64,000 nt of DNA from Streptomyces silaceus (GTDB taxonomy: Bacteria; Actinomycetota; Actinomycetes; Streptomycetales; Streptomycetaceae): the NCBI RefSeq assembly GCF_001419745.1, contig NZ_LIRJ01000042.1, positions 1-64,000 on the forward strand, read 5' to 3'. The translations under genes and the position numbers were made by a program. The notes below the pieces were generated by a model, which searched no databases, was not told the origin of the DNA, and was given only the letters and a program-made list of their open reading frames with translations. Shown piece by piece: positions 61,532 through 64,000 of this stretch. Numbering within the stretch: position 1 is the first letter of the stretch; each line of letters opens with the position of its first letter.

Positions 61532-62476
61532 TCAGCGTACGTCGCCGCCGCCCACGCGCTCGCCGGGGGCGATCCGCACCCCGCGCGCCCAGTCCGCGCC
61601 GCGCATCGGCTTCTTGCCCTGCGGCTGGACCCAGAGCAGCTCGACGGCGTGCGATCCGGAGCCCACGTACACGTTGTTCTTGGCGGCGGAGAGCTCGCCG
61701 GGCGCGAGGTCGGTGCGGTCCTGGACCGGCGCGGCCTGGATGATCTTCAGGCGCTCGCCGCGGAAGACGGTCCAGGCACCGGGGGCGGGGGTGCAGCCGC
61801 GGACGACCCGGTCCACGCGGAGCGCGGGCGCCGCCCAGTCCACCTCGGCGTCCTCGACGGTGATCTTCGGGGCGAGGGTGACGCCGTCGTCCGGCTGCGG
61901 CACCGCGGTCAGGCTGCCGTCCTCGATGCCGTCCATGGTCGCCACGAGCAGTCCGGCGCCCGCGAAGGCGAGCCGGGTGAGCAGGTCACCGCTGGTGTCG
62001 GTGTTCCGCACGGCCTCGGTCACCGTGCCGTACACCGGACCGGAGTCGAGGCCCTGCTCGATCAGGAAGGTCGAGGCGCCGGTGATCTCGTCGCCCGCCA
62101 TCACCGCGTGCTGCACGGGTGCCGCGCCGCGCCAGGCGGGCAGCAGCGAGAAGTGCAGGTTGACCCAGCCGCGGGCCGGCACGTCCAGGGCGATCTTGGG
62201 CAGCAGCGCGCCGTAGGCGACGACGGGGCAGCAGTCCGGACCGATCTCCCGCAGCCGGGCCAGGAAGTCCTCGTCGCGCGGCTTCGCGGGCTTGAGCACC
62301 TCGATGCCCGCCTCCTCGGCACGCTCGGCGACCGGGCTCGCGACGAGCCTGCGGCCCCGGCCCGCGGGCGCGTCCGGCCGGGTCACGACGGCGGCCACCT
62401 CATGGCGGTCGGAGGCGATCAGGGCGTCCAGGGCGGGGACGGCGACCTCGGGAGTGCCTGCGAAGACGAGCTTCAC
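61532..62476 (-). CDS. fmt: Methionyl-tRNA formyltransferase
   Basis: 314-residue enzyme that formylates initiator Met-tRNA with 10-formyltetrahydrofolate. The N-terminal domain shows [14 protein letters not shown] at the start and the catalytic segment [15 protein letters not shown] with the SLLPxxRG signature; the C-terminal tRNA-binding domain follows (about 205-310). The start is GTG at 62476, matching the conserved N-terminus MKLVFAGTP, with GAGG nine bases ahead. A much longer in-frame reading extends to 63382 but has no conserved content and overlaps another gene. First gene of the fmt-rsmB pair. Confidence 0.96.
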   Translation of the reverse strand: MKLVFAGTPEVAVPALDALIASDRHEVAAVVTRPDAPAGRGRRLVASPVAERAEEAGIEVLKPAKPRDEDFLARLREIGPDCCPVVAYGALLPKIALDVPARGWVNLHFSLLPAWRGAAPVQHAVMAGDEITGASTFLIEQGLDSGPVYGTVTEAVRNTDTSGDLLTRLAFAGAGLLVATMDGIEDGSLTAVPQPDDGVTLAPKITVEDAEVDWAAPALRVDRVVRGCTPAPGAWTVFRGERLKIIQAAPVQDRTDLAPGELSAAKNNVYVGSGSHAVELLWVQPQGKKPMRGADWARGVRIAPGERVGGGDVR

Positions 62477-62584
62477 TGGGGGGTACCTCGGATCTCTGGT
62501 CTGGGGTGGAGCGACGGCAGCGCACCAGTCTATGGGCCGCCCGGGGAGCCCGCCCGGGACGGTCCTGCCGAGGCCCGGGGTTGA

Positions 62585-63301
<717 letters not shown>

Positions 63302-63312
63302 CGCCCCTTCAC

Positions 63313-63352
63313 GGAAACGGCCCCCTCGCCCATCGGCGAGGGGGCCGTTTCC
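63313..63352. terminator. Bidirectional terminator, 18-bp stem
   Basis: Perfect inverted repeat with 18-bp arms (63313-63330 and 63335-63352) and loop CATC, 11 bases after the HTH gene stop and 46 bases from the priA stop. The outer pairs are GGAAAC/GTTTCC, so both strands end in a short T-containing stretch. It is placed to stop both convergent transcripts. Confidence 0.9.
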
Positions 63353-63397
63353 CTTACGGGCGGCGCCACCCGCCCTCGCCACCGGCGACGGTGACCG

Positions 63398-64000
63398 TCA
63401 CCCGATGTCCAACGGGTCGACCCGAATCCGCACGGCGTCCCCGGAACCGTCCCGTGCCGTCCCCTTGGCCCCCCGGGCCATCCGCGCGGCCTGCGCGGTC
63501 TTCAGAGCGGCGGCCAGCGCCGCCCCGCTCCCCGGCGGCACCCGGATCAACACCCGCTCCACGCCCTCACCGGTCCCGGAACCGGCCCCGGGCCCGACCT
63601 CCCGTACGGGCACAGGTCCCAACACCACCGCGTCCCGAGGCAACTCGGCGCCCGAGAGGAACCCGGACAGCGCCTCGGGTGCCCCGGAGACCGCCGCCAT
63701 CCGCGAAACCGGCGGAAACCCCAACTCAGCCCGCTCCGCGAGCTCCCGCACCGCATGCCCCACGGGGTCCCACCGCACCAACGCCTGCACGGGCCGCAGC
63801 GTCGGCTCCGCGACGACCACGACCCGCCCCCCGGCCCCCTGCGGCCGCACCAGGGCCGACGCACTCACCCACCGCCGCAACGCCTCCTCGCCGGCCCGGA
63901 GGTCGGGCCGCCCGAGCATGGCCCACCCGTCGAGCAGCAACGCCGCCGCGTAGCCGCCCTCGGCGACCGGTTCGGCCCCCGGCGTACTCACCACCAGCGC
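63398..64000 (-). CDS. priA: Primosomal protein N' (PriA), C-terminal part
   Basis: The last 200 residues of a PriA-like protein; the 5' part lies beyond the right window edge. Visible are LVVSTPGAEP, YAAALLLDGWAMLGRPDLRAGEEALRRW, VVVAEPTL and ELGFPPVSRMAAVSG, which match the helicase C-terminal and PriA C-terminal domains of actinobacterial PriA. In actinobacteria this protein usually lacks functional helicase motifs, which cannot be judged here. Its position next to fmt is the standard Streptomyces order. Confidence 0.85.
   Translation of the reverse strand, partial: ALVVSTPGAEPVAEGGYAAALLLDGWAMLGRPDLRAGEEALRRWVSASALVRPQGAGGRVVVVAEPTLRPVQALVRWDPVGHAVRELAERAELGFPPVSRMAAVSGAPEALSGFLSGAELPRDAVVLGPVPVREVGPGAGSGTGEGVERVLIRVPPGSGAALAAALKTAQAARMARGAKGTARDGSGDAVRIRVDPLDIG

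Overview
The window is high-GC actinomycete DNA, almost certainly Streptomyces: GC-rich third codon positions, purine-rich ribosome binding sites, and a run of core genes in the order rpe, MMPL transporter, rsmB, fmt, priA. About 85% of it is one modular type I polyketide synthase (PKS) cluster with its deoxysugar genes. The right-hand 9 kb is chromosomal core.

Layout. Bases 1-48792, minus strand: five giant PKS genes, all read right to left, 73-110 bases apart. In biosynthetic order they are PKS A (37765-48792: loading module KSQ-AT-ACP, module 1 KS-AT-ACP, module 2 KS-AT-KR-ACP), PKS B (26488-37677: module 3 KS-AT-DH-ER-KR-ACP, module 4 KS-AT-KR-ACP), PKS C (10924-26388: modules 5 and 6 KS-AT-DH-KR-ACP, module 7 KS-AT-KR-ACP), PKS D (4274-10813: module 8 KS-AT-DH-ER-KR-ACP) and PKS E (1-4200: module 9 KS-AT-DH, cut by the window edge). 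Bases 48793-49269: an AT-richer divergent control region with a Crp-type palindrome, a second inverted repeat, a 22-bp-period direct repeat and a candidate promoter. Bases 49270-54852, plus strand: NDP-hexose 2,3-dehydratase, 3-ketoreductase and 4-ketoreductase (overlapping stops and starts), then a glycosyltransferase and a type II thioesterase. Bases 54904-64000: barstar-like inhibitor and RNase Sa-like lipoprotein, SorC-type regulator, rpe, MMPL transporter, rsmB, fmt, a small HTH protein, and the 3' end of priA.

How the parts work together. The KSQ loading module should supply propionate. Module 1 leaves a ketone, giving an ethyl-ketone side chain. Module 4 makes a hydroxyl suited to lactonisation, modules 5 and 6 make a conjugated diene, and module 7 has the only A-type ketoreductase and makes a hydroxyl next to the diene. 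With three further malonyl modules beyond the left edge, the backbone would match the 20-membered venturicidin/irumamycin aglycone, including its seven methyl branches and a glycosylated hydroxyl at C13. The three sugar genes and the glycosyltransferase fit a 2,6-dideoxy-D-hexose such as D-olivose. This product assignment is inference from domain order.

Regulation. The first gene of each divergent arm carries a TTA (leucine) codon: PKS A codon 52 and dehydratase codon 247. This predicts bldA-tRNA control of both arms. I saw no tRNA, rRNA, CRISPR array, insertion sequence or phage attachment site.
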